Below are positions 18,501 through 39,846 of a DNA stretch of 64,000 nt, one piece after another (position 1 is the stretch's first letter; the number at the start of each line of letters is the position of its first letter). The stretch lies in NCBI GenBank assembly GCA_937902925.1, contig CALFNN010000037.1:62001-126000 (forward strand), given 5' to 3'. The notes beneath the pieces were generated by a model that saw only the letters and a program-made list of their open reading frames with translations, ran no database searches and was not told where the DNA came from. Both the position numbers and the translations under genes were made by a program. This DNA comes from an uncultured Opitutaceae bacterium (GTDB lineage Bacteria > Verrucomicrobiota > Verrucomicrobiia > Opitutales > Opitutaceae).

Positions 18501-18935
18501 GTCGAATGGCCGCGCCGATTCCGCGGCGATCCGCCCACGCAGGGCGGCGTCGCGGGCGGCGGGCTCCAGCACCACCAAATCCTCCGTCGCCCATCCCGGG
18601 GCCGCACTCGGCGCAACTTGTTGCATCGGCCGGTCGCCGGACGCGGCGAACGTCGTCCGCAACACCTCGTGCCGCGCGCAGAGGACGGCGAACGAGCGAT
18701 CGAGCGCGGCGGCATGGAGCGCGCCGGTGAGCCGGAGCGCGCCGGGGACGTTGTAGGCGGCGCTGTCGGGCTCGAGCTGGTCGAGGAACCAGAGACGTTG
18801 TTGCGCGAACGACAGCGGCGCGGGCGCGGCAGGGTTGGCGCGCGGCAGCAGCGCGTCGTCGGTCGGCGCGGCGAGCCCCTCCTCGGCGAGCAGCAGGTCG
18901 AGGAGCGCCTGGCGATCGGTGGCGGCGGGGCTCAT
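15579..18935 (-). CDS. Non-ribosomal peptide synthetase, single module C-A-T
   Basis: NRPS of 1,118 residues: a condensation domain (PLSFAQQRLWFLDQL; HHIVSDQWS near residue 169, with Gln in place of the usual Gly after the catalytic Asp), an adenylation domain (YTSGSTGRPKG near 647, HNHYGPSETHVVT, RGFRVELGEVE) and a thiolation domain (GGHSLLATR near 1043). The ATG sits one base after the stop of the upstream PKS (TGAGATG on the coding strand), so translation is probably coupled and this module is the natural acceptor of the polyketide chain. The A pocket (FDVSFHDIF ... HNHYGPSETHVV) reads about DVHVTTHVV, which matches no amino-acid code I know. No thioesterase or reductase follows the T domain, so the chain must pass to another protein. 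The start MSPAATDRQALL is preferred over a frame extending 57 nt into the PKS gene. Confidence 0.93.
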   Translation of the reverse strand: MSPAATDRQALLDLLLAEEGLAAPTDDALLPRANPAAPAPLSFAQQRLWFLDQLEPDSAAYNVPGALRLTGALHAAALDRSFAVLCARHEVLRTTFAASGDRPMQQVAPSAAPGWATEDLVVLEPAARDAALRGRIAAESARPFDLARGPLLRATLLRLAADEHVLLVTMHHIVSDQWSLGLLAMELAALYRAETTGAPPALAPLAVQYADFAAWQRRWGEGEACRAQIEFWRAQLTGVASLELQTDFPRPPQPTSRGGTVAFQIPAAARTTLETVAQAEGATLFIALLAVFQTLLHRYTGQADLAVGSPVTGRARPETAPLIGFFTNTLVLRSTVAGEPAFRAWLRTVRETCLAAYAHQDVPFELLAEALQPARELNRNPFFDVMFVHQTALPALELPGVRAEFMPTEIPEAKFDLTLTVRDAAGGGLDGWIEYRADLFAPATMARMAGHFSRLVASAGATPDAALLDLPMLADGERRQVLRDFNATACAFAGAGEPLLHRFIEAAVDRDPTKLALVDAAERITYAELESRANRLAHRLQKLGVGPDVVVGLYLGRTLDMIVGVLGVMKAGGCYLPLDPAYPADRVAFMLEDSHAPVLITHTETRSRPELPPGVVELDLDRAAAELAAEPRTRPASAVTGAHLAYIIYTSGSTGRPKGTTLGHAAMCNLIRWHHATLLTGARGLFFASLSFDVSFHDIFAVLGSGGELHIATEEMRADTAALVDYLQAAQIEKIVLPVVVFQQIAADYGNRLELFASLREITTTGEALILTPPILELCRRLPHCVLHNHYGPSETHVVTAYTFDGPPARLSPPPPIGRPIANTQIYLLDARLNPVPVGVPGELYIGGANLGRDYHRRSELTAERFVPNPFATEPGDRLYRAGDRARWLPDGNIEFFGRLDDQVKIRGFRVELGEVETLLVQHPAVAGAAVVLRERAPGDKCLAGFFTLLPGATVTVAELRAFLGARLPDYMVPAVFVELPVLPLTPSGKIARRSLPALDASQFARDAAHVPPASEGEKLVAEIWAALLGVPRVGRDDNFFHLGGHSLLATRVVARLRARTTLQVPLRALFEHPTLAGFATAVAEVAGGPALLDEVARTVRAVEAMSDAEAAGSQEHA

Positions 18936-18936
18936 C

Positions 18937-31481
<12,545 letters not shown>

Positions 31482-31584
31482 ACTCGCACGCGTCCGTGCA
31501 ATAGGGAAATCTCAAATGAGGAGATTGCCCCGCGCCAACGCCGTTGACAGCGCCGCGCGGGTCCGATGCGTAACACGTCTGCCG
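31482..31584. promoter_or_regulatory. Divergent intergenic region between the PKS train and the C-A-T NRPS
   Basis: About 100 bases separate the TTG/GTG start of the FAAL-PKS (minus) from the ATG of the stand-alone NRPS (plus), so promoters for both should lie here or overlap the gene starts. It includes a locally AT-richer stretch at 31501-31525 (atagggaaatctcaaatgag). I see no convincing -35/-10 pair or operator. Confidence 0.4.
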
Positions 31585-34500
31585 ATGCCGACACCGCCCG
31601 CTCCGACCACCGAACTGCTCACGCTCCTCGACGCCTGTGCGGCGCGGGGCATCGCGCTGGAGGCGGGGGCCAACGGCGCGCTGCGCGTGCGGGCGCCGAG
31701 CGGGGCATTGACGCCGGAACTGCAGGCGCAACTGAGGGCCCACAAGGCGGCGCTCGCGGAGCTGCTCGCGCGGCAGTCGGCCGAAACGGCGTCGATTCCG
31801 CGGCGCTCCGGGCCGGCCGGCACGGCGCCGCTGTCGTCGGCGCAGGCGCGGCTGTGGTTTCTGGCGCAACTCGACCCGGCCAGCATCGCCGCCTACAACA
31901 TCGTGGCAGCGGTGCGGATCCGCGGCGCGCTGAACGCGGACGCGCTCGAGCGGGCGGTCAACGCGCTCGCCGCGCGGCACGAGACGTTGCGGACAAGCTT
32001 TGCGGCCGTCGCGGGCCAGCCCGAGCAGAACATCGCCGAGCGCGTGCGGGTGCCGACGGAGCGAAGCGACCTGGGCGCGCTGGCGGCGGCTGCGCGCGAG
32101 CCCGAGGTCACGGCGCGGTTGCGAAAGGAGTGCGCACGGGCGTTCGATCTCACCCGCGCGCCGTTGCTGCGCACGACGCTGCTGACGCTCGGCGTGGAGG
32201 AAGCGGTGTTTATTTTCACGATCCACCATCTCGTCTCCGACGGCTGGTCCTCGGGCGTGATCATCCGCGACCTCGCGGCGCTCTACGCGGCGGAAACAGG
32301 CGGCGTTCCAGCGGCGCTGCCGGACATGCCGGTGCAGTTTGCCGACTATGTGGCGTGGCAGGCGGAGCGGCTGGCGTCGCCGGCGGCGGCGCGGAGCCTC
32401 GAGTATTGGAAAACGAAGCTGGCGGGAACGCCCGTCCTCAACCTCGCCACCGATCATCCGCGTCCGCCCGCGATGAGCTACGCGGGAGCGACCGAATACT
32501 TCACCTTTCCGGCGGAGCTGTCGCAGGCGCTCGGCGAACTCGCCCGGCGCGAGGGCGCCACGCTGTTCCAGGTGCTGCTCGCGGGCTGGAGTGCGCTGCT
32601 GCTGCGCTACACCGGGCAGACGGATTTTGCGGTCGGCACGTCGATCGCGAACCGCGGGCACCCGCGTCTCGAACCGCTGATCGGTTTTCTCACGAACACC
32701 CTCGTGTTGCGCACGCCGCTCGACGGCGATCCACCCTTTGCCGAGGTCGTCGCCCGGACGCGGGCGGTGGCCAGCGCCGCCTATGAGCATGCGGAGACAC
32801 CGCTGGAGCGGATCATCGAGGCGGTGCAGCCCGACCGGACGATGAGCCAGAATCCGCTCTTCCAGGTGTGTTTTTCGCTCCTGCAGGCGCATCGCGACGC
32901 GTTGCGCCTCGGCGACGGGCTCACGCTGGAACAGCTCAACGTCGCGAGCGCAACGGCGCGATTCGACCTGACGGTGACCGTCGAGGACACACGCGCGGGA
33001 TTGCTCGTCGGCGTCGAATACAGCCGCGATTTGTTCGAAGCCGCAACCATCGGGCGGATGATGCGGCACTATCGCGCGCTGCTCGAAAGCGCCGTCGCGG
33101 CGCCCGGCACGCGGATCGCGGCGCTGCCGATCCTGAGCGCGGAAGAGCGGCGGACGCTGCTGCACGATTGGAACGCGACCAAGACGGCCTATCCGCGGGA
33201 GAAATGCGTGCACGAACTGTTCGAGGCGTGCGCCGCGGCGACGCCGGACGCGCCGGCCGTCACCGCCGGAGGGCGCACGCTCACCTACTCCGGGCTGAAC
33301 GCGCTCGCCAACCGTCTCGCGCGGCGGCTGCGCGCGCGCGGTGTCGGCGCCGATGCCGGCGTGGCGGTATGCGCCGAGCGGACGCTCGAGATGGTGGTGG
33401 CCCTGGTCGCGGTGCTGAAGGCGGGCGGGCATTACCTGCCGTTCGATCCCGCCGACCCGGCGGAGCGGATCAACTTTCTGTTCGAGCAGGTCGGCGCGCG
33501 CGTCCTGCTCGCACCCGCGGAAGCGCAATCGCGGCTGCCGGCGACACGCGTGCCGTTCCTCGCCGTGCAACTCGACGCGCCCGAGTTCCTCGCCGAGTCG
33601 GCGGAAAATCTCCCGAACGTCGCGGCGGCGGACAACCTTGCCTACACGACCTACACCTCGGGTTCCACGGGGCGGCCGAAGGGCATCTGCATTCCGCACC
33701 GCGGGGTCGTGCGCCTCGTGCGCGACACGAACTATCTGAGTTACGGGCCCGATCTGCGCGTCCTCGAGCTGGCGCCGGTGTCGTTCGACGCGTCGACCTT
33801 CGAACTGTGGGGCGCGCTCTGCAATGGCGCCGAGCTCGTCGTGCTGCGGCCGGGCGCGCCGTCGATCCGCGAACTGGGCGAGGAAATCCAGCGGCACCGG
33901 ATCACGTCACTCTACCTCACCTCGGCATTGTTCAACCTGATGGTCGACGAACGCGTGGAGGCGTTTCGCGGCGTGCGCCACCTGCTGGTCGGCGGCGACA
34001 TCATCTCGGTGCCCCACGCGAAGAAAGTCCTCGCGACGCATCCCGGGCTCACGCTGATCAATGGCTACGGCCCGACCGAGACGACGACCTTCGCGAGCTG
34101 CGGCATCGTGCGGAAACCCGGGGAAGTCGGCTACACGGTGACGATCGGCCCGCCGATCTCGAACACGACGGTCTACATCCTCGACCGCGAGATGCAGCCG
34201 GCCCCGATCGGCGTGCCGGGCGACCTTTATCTGGGCGGCGACGGCAATGCCCGCGGCTACCTCTGCCTGCCCGATCTGACGGCGGAAAGTTTTCTGCCGA
34301 GCCCGCACGCGGAATCCCCCGGCGAACGCATCTACAAGACCGGCGACCTCGCGCGCTGGATGCCGGATGGCACGGTCGAATTTCTGGGCCGGCGCGATTT
34401 TCAGGTGAAGGTGCGTGGCTTCCGGATCGAACTCGGCGAGATCGAGAGCTGTCTCGCGGCCCATCCGGCGGTGAAGGAAACGCTGATCCTCGTCCACGAA

Positions 34501-35076
34501 ACGCGTCCCGGCGACAAACGGCTCGTCGCCTACGTGCAGCCACGCGACCGCGCGACGCCACCGGGCGAGGAGATATTGCGGACGCACATCCGGGCGCGGT
34601 TGCCGGATTTCATGGTGCCGGCGGCATTCGTGATCGTGCCGGAGTTTCCGCTGACGATGCACAACAAGGTCGATCGCGCCGCCCTGCGTGCGCTCGGCAG
34701 TGGGACGACGGCGCGGAAAGCCGCGCACGTGCCGCCGCGGACACCCCTCGAGGAGACCGTCGCGGATTTGTGGCGGACGGTGCTCAAGGCGGAGCGCGTG
34801 GGCGCGACCGATAATTTCTTCGACCTCGGCGGACACTCGCTGCTCGCGACGCAGGTGATGTGGCGGGTGTTCGAGGTGTTCCACGCGGAGCTGCCGCTCC
34901 GGTTGTTGTTCGAAGCGCCGACGGTCGCGAGTTTTGCCGCGGCGCTCGCGGGGGCGGTCGACCAGGCGGCGGGGAAACCGGGGCGCGCGGAGGCGATTGC
35001 CCGGGTGCACCAGCGCGTCAGCCGGATGTCGCCGGAGGAAGTGGCGCGGACACTGGCGGCGAAGCGGGCGAACTAG
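31585..35076 (+). CDS. Stand-alone NRPS module with TubC-type docking domain, C-A-T
   Basis: NRPS of 1,163 residues. The first 60 residues (LLTLLDACAARGIALEA followed by a helical stretch) resemble the TubC N-terminal docking domain, which binds the C-terminal tail of an upstream synthetase. Then come a condensation domain (HHLVSDGWS near 214), an adenylation domain (YTSGSTGRPKG near 690; YGPTETTTFA; RGFRIELGEIE) and a T domain (GGHSLLATQ near 1083). The A code reads roughly DAFLLGGTF, similar to valine-type codes such as DAFWIGGTFK, so an aliphatic residue is plausible. There is no thioesterase. It is the only assembly-line gene on the plus strand, so its place in the chain cannot be read from gene order; the docking domain argues against a starter role. 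The start was set by the docking-domain boundary; no Shine-Dalgarno is evident. Confidence 0.94.
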   Translation: MPTPPAPTTELLTLLDACAARGIALEAGANGALRVRAPSGALTPELQAQLRAHKAALAELLARQSAETASIPRRSGPAGTAPLSSAQARLWFLAQLDPASIAAYNIVAAVRIRGALNADALERAVNALAARHETLRTSFAAVAGQPEQNIAERVRVPTERSDLGALAAAAREPEVTARLRKECARAFDLTRAPLLRTTLLTLGVEEAVFIFTIHHLVSDGWSSGVIIRDLAALYAAETGGVPAALPDMPVQFADYVAWQAERLASPAAARSLEYWKTKLAGTPVLNLATDHPRPPAMSYAGATEYFTFPAELSQALGELARREGATLFQVLLAGWSALLLRYTGQTDFAVGTSIANRGHPRLEPLIGFLTNTLVLRTPLDGDPPFAEVVARTRAVASAAYEHAETPLERIIEAVQPDRTMSQNPLFQVCFSLLQAHRDALRLGDGLTLEQLNVASATARFDLTVTVEDTRAGLLVGVEYSRDLFEAATIGRMMRHYRALLESAVAAPGTRIAALPILSAEERRTLLHDWNATKTAYPREKCVHELFEACAAATPDAPAVTAGGRTLTYSGLNALANRLARRLRARGVGADAGVAVCAERTLEMVVALVAVLKAGGHYLPFDPADPAERINFLFEQVGARVLLAPAEAQSRLPATRVPFLAVQLDAPEFLAESAENLPNVAAADNLAYTTYTSGSTGRPKGICIPHRGVVRLVRDTNYLSYGPDLRVLELAPVSFDASTFELWGALCNGAELVVLRPGAPSIRELGEEIQRHRITSLYLTSALFNLMVDERVEAFRGVRHLLVGGDIISVPHAKKVLATHPGLTLINGYGPTETTTFASCGIVRKPGEVGYTVTIGPPISNTTVYILDREMQPAPIGVPGDLYLGGDGNARGYLCLPDLTAESFLPSPHAESPGERIYKTGDLARWMPDGTVEFLGRRDFQVKVRGFRIELGEIESCLAAHPAVKETLILVHETRPGDKRLVAYVQPRDRATPPGEEILRTHIRARLPDFMVPAAFVIVPEFPLTMHNKVDRAALRALGSGTTARKAAHVPPRTPLEETVADLWRTVLKAERVGATDNFFDLGGHSLLATQVMWRVFEVFHAELPLRLLFEAPTVASFAAALAGAVDQAAGKPGRAEAIARVHQRVSRMSPEEVARTLAAKRAN

Positions 35077-35124
35077 AGCGGGCTTCGGCGATGGTCTCGC
35101 GACGGCCTCCCTTCGACCGCGCCC

Positions 35125-35982
35125 TCAAGTCCAATAGATCGCGGTCGACGGGTCCTTGAAGCCCATCAGGAACGAGATCGTCGAGCGATACTCGCCGGGC
35201 TTCGACTGGGCCTGCACGGCGTGAACGAGCTTGCCGTTGAAAAAATAAATGTCGCCGGCGTGCACGGGTAGGTCGATGCGCTCGAAATTGTCGAGCCACT
35301 CCGCCTGATACGGGTAGCCGGTTTCCTCGAGGCCGAGCGCGCGGCGCGTGGCGACGTCGGGCTCGATGTTCCAGTAGACGAGCTGGCCGCCGGCCTCGCC
35401 GTTCTGGAGGCACATGTTGACGGCCGCGAGCGGATTGCGGGCGACGCTCTGGATCTCGAAGCCCGCCTGGCTCTTCGCGCTGAGCTGGCCCGCGTCGTCG
35501 TGCGCCGCGAGGGCGAACTTGCCGCCGCCGCTCCACGAGCGGATGACGAATTCGCCGGCCTTCCGGCCGTGGTGTGCGGCGACCCGCAGCGCGACCCCCG
35601 ACTGGGCGAGTTCCGCGCGCACCTCCGCCATCAGTTCGTCGAAGACATTGCGGCCGCCCTCGAACACGTCGTGCACGGCGGCCTCGGTGGCGGCGGCCTC
35701 GTTGAAATAAAGCTCCAGCGTCTTGGCGTAGTGGTAGGTGCCAAGATAATAGGCCGGGACCGCGTCGCCGCGCTGGCGGCGCTGCGGGTGCTTCCAGAAG
35801 TTCTCGCAGATCCGGCGGCAGAGGTCCGGCTCCATCGCGCCGCGAAACATGCAGCCGGCCACCTCGCCGCGCATGACGCGGACGATTTCGTGGGCGTTCA
35901 GCTGCGTGAACTCGTTGATCCGGAAATAATCGTCCGGATAAATGCGTCCGGTCAGGCGCGGGATGGTCGTGGTTTCAGCCAT
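35125..35982 (-). CDS. 2-oxoglutarate/Fe(II)-dependent oxygenase, probable tailoring enzyme
   Basis: A 285-residue protein with features of a 2OG-Fe(II) oxygenase jelly-roll. The likely iron triad is HDD (LAAHDDAGQL) with a distal His in FNGKLVHAVQAQ; the Arg in YRSTISFLMGF probably binds 2-oxoglutarate. Because Asp is kept in HxD, hydroxylation is more likely than halogenation. It is distinct from the PhyH-type enzyme at 14.6-15.4 kb. It is convergent with the stand-alone NRPS (48 nt between the stops) and divergent from the exporter, so a role in peptide hydroxylation is inferred from position. It could act on a free amino acid or on a carrier-bound residue. Confidence 0.75.
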   Translation of the reverse strand: MAETTTIPRLTGRIYPDDYFRINEFTQLNAHEIVRVMRGEVAGCMFRGAMEPDLCRRICENFWKHPQRRQRGDAVPAYYLGTYHYAKTLELYFNEAAATEAAVHDVFEGGRNVFDELMAEVRAELAQSGVALRVAAHHGRKAGEFVIRSWSGGGKFALAAHDDAGQLSAKSQAGFEIQSVARNPLAAVNMCLQNGEAGGQLVYWNIEPDVATRRALGLEETGYPYQAEWLDNFERIDLPVHAGDIYFFNGKLVHAVQAQSKPGEYRSTISFLMGFKDPSTAIYWT

Positions 35983-36129
35983 GCGGATCGTCGTTGTGGC
36001 GGGACAAGCGCCATTTGTCTAGACGATGTTAAGTCACAACGCGGTGTCGCGGATGGCATTCTGCTCTTGCTTGACCCCGGACCGCGCGGCTTGCTCTCCG
36101 CGTTCTTCTCCGCCGCGAGAGTAGCGTCC
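35983..36129. promoter_or_regulatory. Divergent intergenic region, oxygenase / exporter
   Basis: A 147-base spacer between divergently transcribed genes. It contains an AT-richer patch around 36015-36040 (TTTGTCTAGACGATGTTAAG) with the small palindrome TCTAGA, the only visible candidate for a promoter or operator. No sigma-70 hexamer pair stands out. Confidence 0.3.
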
Positions 36130-37761
36130 ATGAATCTGATCAACTTCATCAAGCGAGAGAGCACGGTTTCGCTGCAATCGCTGCTGGTGCTGACGCTCAT
36201 CTCGGGCATCGCGCAGGGCCTGCTGCTGGCCATCATCAACGCGGCCGCGGCCTCGGCGAACTACGCCGACCTGAACTTCCGCTACCTCATGATGTTCGGA
36301 CTGGCGATCGCGATCTTCATCGTCTCGAAGAAGGTGGCGCTCGCCCGGTCGTTCATCGTCACCGAGCAGGTCATCGCCAAGCTGCGGATCCGGATCGGCG
36401 ACAAGCTGCGGCGCTCCGGGCTGGTCACGGTCGAGCGGATCGGCAAGGCGCAGGTCGAGCAGCGGCTGGCGCAGGACACGCTCACGATCTCCCAGGCGGC
36501 GGGCGAGATCGTGAACGCCGTGCAGTCGGCGATCATGATCGTCGTCTGCGTCCTCTATCTCGCGACCCTCTCGATCCCGGCCTTCGTGATCACGCTCGGG
36601 ATGATCGCCGGCGGCATCTCGATCTACCTGCGCAACCAGCGCTCGATCAACCGCGAGTTGCAGGCCGCCACCGTGAAGGAAACCGAGTTCTTCATCTCGC
36701 TCGGCCACCTGATGGACGGATTCAAGGAACTGAAGGTCAACGCGACGAAGTCCGACGACCTGTTCGAGAAGCATTTCACGAAAATCTGCACCGACACCGA
36801 GCAGGTGAAGGTGCGCACGGGGCTGGAGTTCGTCCGCAATTTCATCTTCTCGCAGACTTTTTTTTACGTGCTGATCGCCGTCCTGGTATTTCTCCTGCCA
36901 GCCTTCAGCGCGGCCTACTCCGACGTCATCGTGAAGACCACCGCGGTCATCCTGTTCATCGTCGGCCCGCTGACCTCGCTCGTGAGCTCGATCCCGATCT
37001 ACGCCCGGGCGAGCGTCGCGGTGGACAACATCGGAATGCTCGACCGCTGGCTCGACACGCCGGAGGCGGCGGCGGAGCGGCTGGTGACGCCGGCGAAGAT
37101 CGACTTCCGCGGGTTCACCGAAATCGTCGCGGACGAGGTGAGCTTCAGCTATTTCACCGAGGGCTCGGGAGCCCCGGCGTTCTCGGCGGGACCGTTCAAG
37201 CTGCGGGTGCAGGCGGGCGAGGTGCTGTTCATCGTCGGCGGCAACGGCTCGGGCAAATCCACCCTGATGAAGCTGCTGACCGGCCTGTATGCACCGCAAG
37301 CCGGGGCGTTGATGGTCGATGGCGTGCGGTTGCAGCCGGCGCACTACCCCGCCTACCGCGAGCTGTTCTCGATCGTGTTCACGGATTTCCACCTCTTCGA
37401 CCGCCTCTATGGCCAGCACGACATCGATGAAAAACGCCTGGCCCAGCTGCTCACGCGAATGCAGCTCGACGACAAGACGACCTTTGAACAGGGTCGGTTC
37501 ACCAACCTGAACCTTTCCACCGGCCAGAAGAAGCGCCTCGCCCTGATCATCGCTTACCTCGAGGACCGCCCCGTGCTTGCCCTGGACGAATTCGCCGCCG
37601 ATCAAGACCCGGAATTCCGCCAATTCTTCTACGAAACCCTCCTGCCGGAACTGAAGGCTGCGGGCAAAACCGTCGTCGCCATCACCCACGACGATCGTTA
37701 TTTTCACTGCGCCGACCGGGTCATCAAGATGGAGTATGGCCAGATCCAGCCCGCCGCGTGA
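36130..37761 (+). CDS. Cyclic-peptide-type ABC exporter, fused membrane and ATPase domains
   Basis: A 543-residue ABC half-transporter of the SyrD/PvdE (cyclic peptide exporter) family. An N-terminal membrane domain of about six segments (first at SLLVLTLISGIAQGLLLAII) precedes an ATPase with Walker A GGNGSGKST, signature LSTGQKKRLAL, Walker B VLALDEFAADQDP and switch His in AITHDDRY. Homologues move lipopeptides or siderophore precursors out of the cytoplasm, so it is the obvious exporter for the PKS/NRPS product. The start MNLINFIKRES at 36130 was chosen because the first membrane helix follows directly; the open frame upstream overlaps the divergent oxygenase gene. It is followed after 18 nt by the SPFH gene, probably co-transcribed. 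Confidence 0.9.
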   Translation: MNLINFIKRESTVSLQSLLVLTLISGIAQGLLLAIINAAAASANYADLNFRYLMMFGLAIAIFIVSKKVALARSFIVTEQVIAKLRIRIGDKLRRSGLVTVERIGKAQVEQRLAQDTLTISQAAGEIVNAVQSAIMIVVCVLYLATLSIPAFVITLGMIAGGISIYLRNQRSINRELQAATVKETEFFISLGHLMDGFKELKVNATKSDDLFEKHFTKICTDTEQVKVRTGLEFVRNFIFSQTFFYVLIAVLVFLLPAFSAAYSDVIVKTTAVILFIVGPLTSLVSSIPIYARASVAVDNIGMLDRWLDTPEAAAERLVTPAKIDFRGFTEIVADEVSFSYFTEGSGAPAFSAGPFKLRVQAGEVLFIVGGNGSGKSTLMKLLTGLYAPQAGALMVDGVRLQPAHYPAYRELFSIVFTDFHLFDRLYGQHDIDEKRLAQLLTRMQLDDKTTFEQGRFTNLNLSTGQKKRLALIIAYLEDRPVLALDEFAADQDPEFRQFFYETLLPELKAAGKTVVAITHDDRYFHCADRVIKMEYGQIQPAA

Positions 37762-37779
37762 CCGGCAAACCACCCGCCC

Positions 37780-38709
37780 ATGAGCGATTCCGATTCTCCC
37801 TCCTCCCCTCCGCCGCCCCGCCGCCGCACCCTGCGCGAACGGTGGGAGGCCCAGATGCTGCACCTGCGCGACCTGGCGCGCGAGCACATGCTGCCGATCT
37901 GCCTGAGCGGGCTCATTTTCACTTTCTTCTGTTTTTACCTGGCCAACCGCATCTTCATCTTCATCGGCCCCGGCGAGGCCGGCGTGCTGTTCCACCGGAT
38001 TTCCTCCGGCACGGACACCGACAATATCTACGGCGAAGGCATGTCCGTCATCGCGCCGTGGAACAAGATGTTCATCTACACGGTGCGGGTGCAGCAGCGC
38101 AACGAGATCGTCGAGGCGCTGAGCAGCAATGGCCTGACCATCCGCGTCACGGTGCAGATGCGCTATTATCCCGAGTATAAAAACCTCGGCCTGCTGCACC
38201 AGAAGGTCGGCCCCGACTACGCGGACTCGATCGTCGTTCCCGAGGTCACCGCCGGCGTGCGCGAGGTCATCGGCAAATATCTTCCCCAAGACCTCTACAC
38301 CCTGAAGACGAGCGACATTTCCGACGCCATCATCCAGAGCGCCGTGCGCAGCGTGAGCGAAAAATTCATCGTCCTCGACGACGTCAACATCGTGAACATC
38401 CGCCTGCCCGCCCTCGTCACGACCGCGATCGAGAACAAGCTCACCCAGGAACAGATGGCGGAGGAATACAAATTCCGCATCGAGCGCCAGGAGCAGGAGA
38501 AAATCCGCCTCAAGACCGAGGCCGAGGGCATCGCGCAATACAACGACACGATCACCAAGAGCATCACGCCCGAGCTGCTCCGGTTCAAGGGCATCGATGC
38601 CACGCTGGAGCTCGCGAAATCGCCCAACTCCAAGGTCATTGTCATTGGGTCCGGCAAGGACGGCCTGCCGCTGATCCTCAATCCCGACGGCGCCGCCGCG
38701 AAGCCGTGA
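37780..38709 (+). CDS. SPFH/prohibitin-family membrane protein
   Basis: A 309-residue protein: a charged Pro-rich cytoplasmic start, one membrane anchor (about 40-62, PICLSGLIFTFFCFYLAN), an SPFH (band 7/prohibitin) domain (VGPGEAG-like FIGPGEAGVLFHRI) and a charged helical tail (KLTQEQMAEEYKFRIERQEQ). Family members form large oligomers at membranes and scaffold other membrane complexes or proteases. It lies 18 nt behind the peptide exporter, so it may organise or stabilise it, but that is inference from proximity only. It could equally be a general membrane-stress protein that lies here by chance. Confidence 0.85.
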   Translation: MSDSDSPSSPPPPRRRTLRERWEAQMLHLRDLAREHMLPICLSGLIFTFFCFYLANRIFIFIGPGEAGVLFHRISSGTDTDNIYGEGMSVIAPWNKMFIYTVRVQQRNEIVEALSSNGLTIRVTVQMRYYPEYKNLGLLHQKVGPDYADSIVVPEVTAGVREVIGKYLPQDLYTLKTSDISDAIIQSAVRSVSEKFIVLDDVNIVNIRLPALVTTAIENKLTQEQMAEEYKFRIERQEQEKIRLKTEAEGIAQYNDTITKSITPELLRFKGIDATLELAKSPNSKVIVIGSGKDGLPLILNPDGAAAKP

Positions 38710-38717
38710 CCGGCCGG

Positions 38718-38734
38718 CGGGCGCGGCGCGCCCG
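38718..38734. repeat. GC-rich hairpin between convergent genes
   Basis: An inverted repeat with 8-base arms and a single central base (around GGGCGCGGCGCGCCC) lies just after the SPFH stop and before the stop of the convergent PotD-like gene. There is no T-run on either side, so it is at best a weak or factor-assisted terminator. Confidence 0.35.
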
Positions 38735-38775
38735 GGGGCGTGGCTCCGATCCGTCCCGCCCCTCGCGGCCCTCGC

Positions 38776-39846
38776 TCAGGGCTCGATCGCCCGATACTCC
38801 GCCCAGATCGCGTCGTAGAGATGCTGCGCGTCGCCGAGGTCCGTCAGGTAAAAAATCTTGCCCGGCGGCGGCGACACATAGGAGGGCGACTGCCGCATTT
38901 TCGGGGAAACCTTGTCGAACTTGTCGTCGAGGGAATTGGCGTAATGACTGTTGGCGGTGACCTCCGCGGCGATATCGGGCCGCAGCAGATAGTTGATGAA
39001 TTGCTTGGCGAGCTCCTGCTGGCTCGACGACCGCGGGATGGCCAGCGTGTCGGCGGTCAGGATGGATCCCTCCGCCGGCATGACGTAGCCAATGTTCGGA
39101 TCCTCCTCCTGCGCGATGGTGATTTCGGGCGACCACGTTTGCAGCAACACGCCCTCGCCGCTGCGCAACAGTTCGCGGCCCTCGCCGAGCACCAGGCGGG
39201 GGATGCCGCCTTCCCGCTCCTCGTGCAGAAAATCCCGGGCGGCCTTGAGCTCGTCGGGATTGCGGCTGTTCGGCGCATAGCCGAGCGCGATCAACACCAG
39301 CCCGATGGTCTCCCGCGGCTCGTCGAGCACGAGCAGTTTCCGGCCGTAAACCTGCTCCTCCTCCCGGCTGAAATACTCCCGCCACGTCTTCGGGGGGTTC
39401 GGCACGGCCTTCTTGTCGTAGCCGATGCCCGCGTAGTTCAGCATGTAGGGAATGCCGTAGTAGAGATCGTCGGGATTGCCGAGGAGCCCGGAACGAAACT
39501 CGGACTGGATCAGGGACATGTTCGGCACGTCCGCCCGCGACATCTTGACCAATAAATTCTGCCGGCGCATGTCGCCGATGATGTAGTTCGACGGCATGAT
39601 GACGTCGAATTCGCTCCAGCTCACCTTCACCCGCGCCAGCATCTCGGCATTGCTCGTGTAGGTGCGGACCGTGATCCGCACGTGATATTCCTCGGAAAAC
39701 TTCCGCACGACGCTCGACGGCAGGTAGCCATCCCAGATGTAAAGCTTGAGCACCGGCCGCGACCACCACCACGTCCCGACGCCGGCGAACGCCAGCAACG
39801 CCAGCACCATCGTCACTTGCAGGCTGTGGCGGGTCGCACGGTTCAT
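38776..39846 (-). CDS. PotD-like polyamine-type periplasmic substrate-binding protein
   Basis: A 356-residue extracellular solute-binding protein of the PotD/PotF type. An N-terminal hydrophobic segment ([17 protein letters not shown]) acts as signal or anchor, followed by the typical opening [22 protein letters not shown] and [19 protein letters not shown]. No permease or ATPase genes for polyamine uptake are next to it, so it is an orphan binding protein here and may serve a transporter encoded elsewhere. It interrupts the biosynthetic cluster between the exporter pair and the MbtH/thioesterase pair, and its link to the peptide is unclear. The start [10 protein letters not shown] at 39846 places the signal segment at the N-terminus. 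Confidence 0.85.
   Translation of the reverse strand: MNRATRHSLQVTMVLALLAFAGVGTWWWSRPVLKLYIWDGYLPSSVVRKFSEEYHVRITVRTYTSNAEMLARVKVSWSEFDVIMPSNYIIGDMRRQNLLVKMSRADVPNMSLIQSEFRSGLLGNPDDLYYGIPYMLNYAGIGYDKKAVPNPPKTWREYFSREEEQVYGRKLLVLDEPRETIGLVLIALGYAPNSRNPDELKAARDFLHEEREGGIPRLVLGEGRELLRSGEGVLLQTWSPEITIAQEEDPNIGYVMPAEGSILTADTLAIPRSSSQQELAKQFINYLLRPDIAAEVTANSHYANSLDDKFDKVSPKMRQSPSYVSPPPGKIFYLTDLGDAQHLYDAIWAEYRAIEP

Noticed and set aside
36034-38538. Minus-strand open frame of 834 codons opposite the exporter and SPFH genes
   Set aside because: Both plus-strand genes have clear Walker/SPFH motifs; the antisense product has none.
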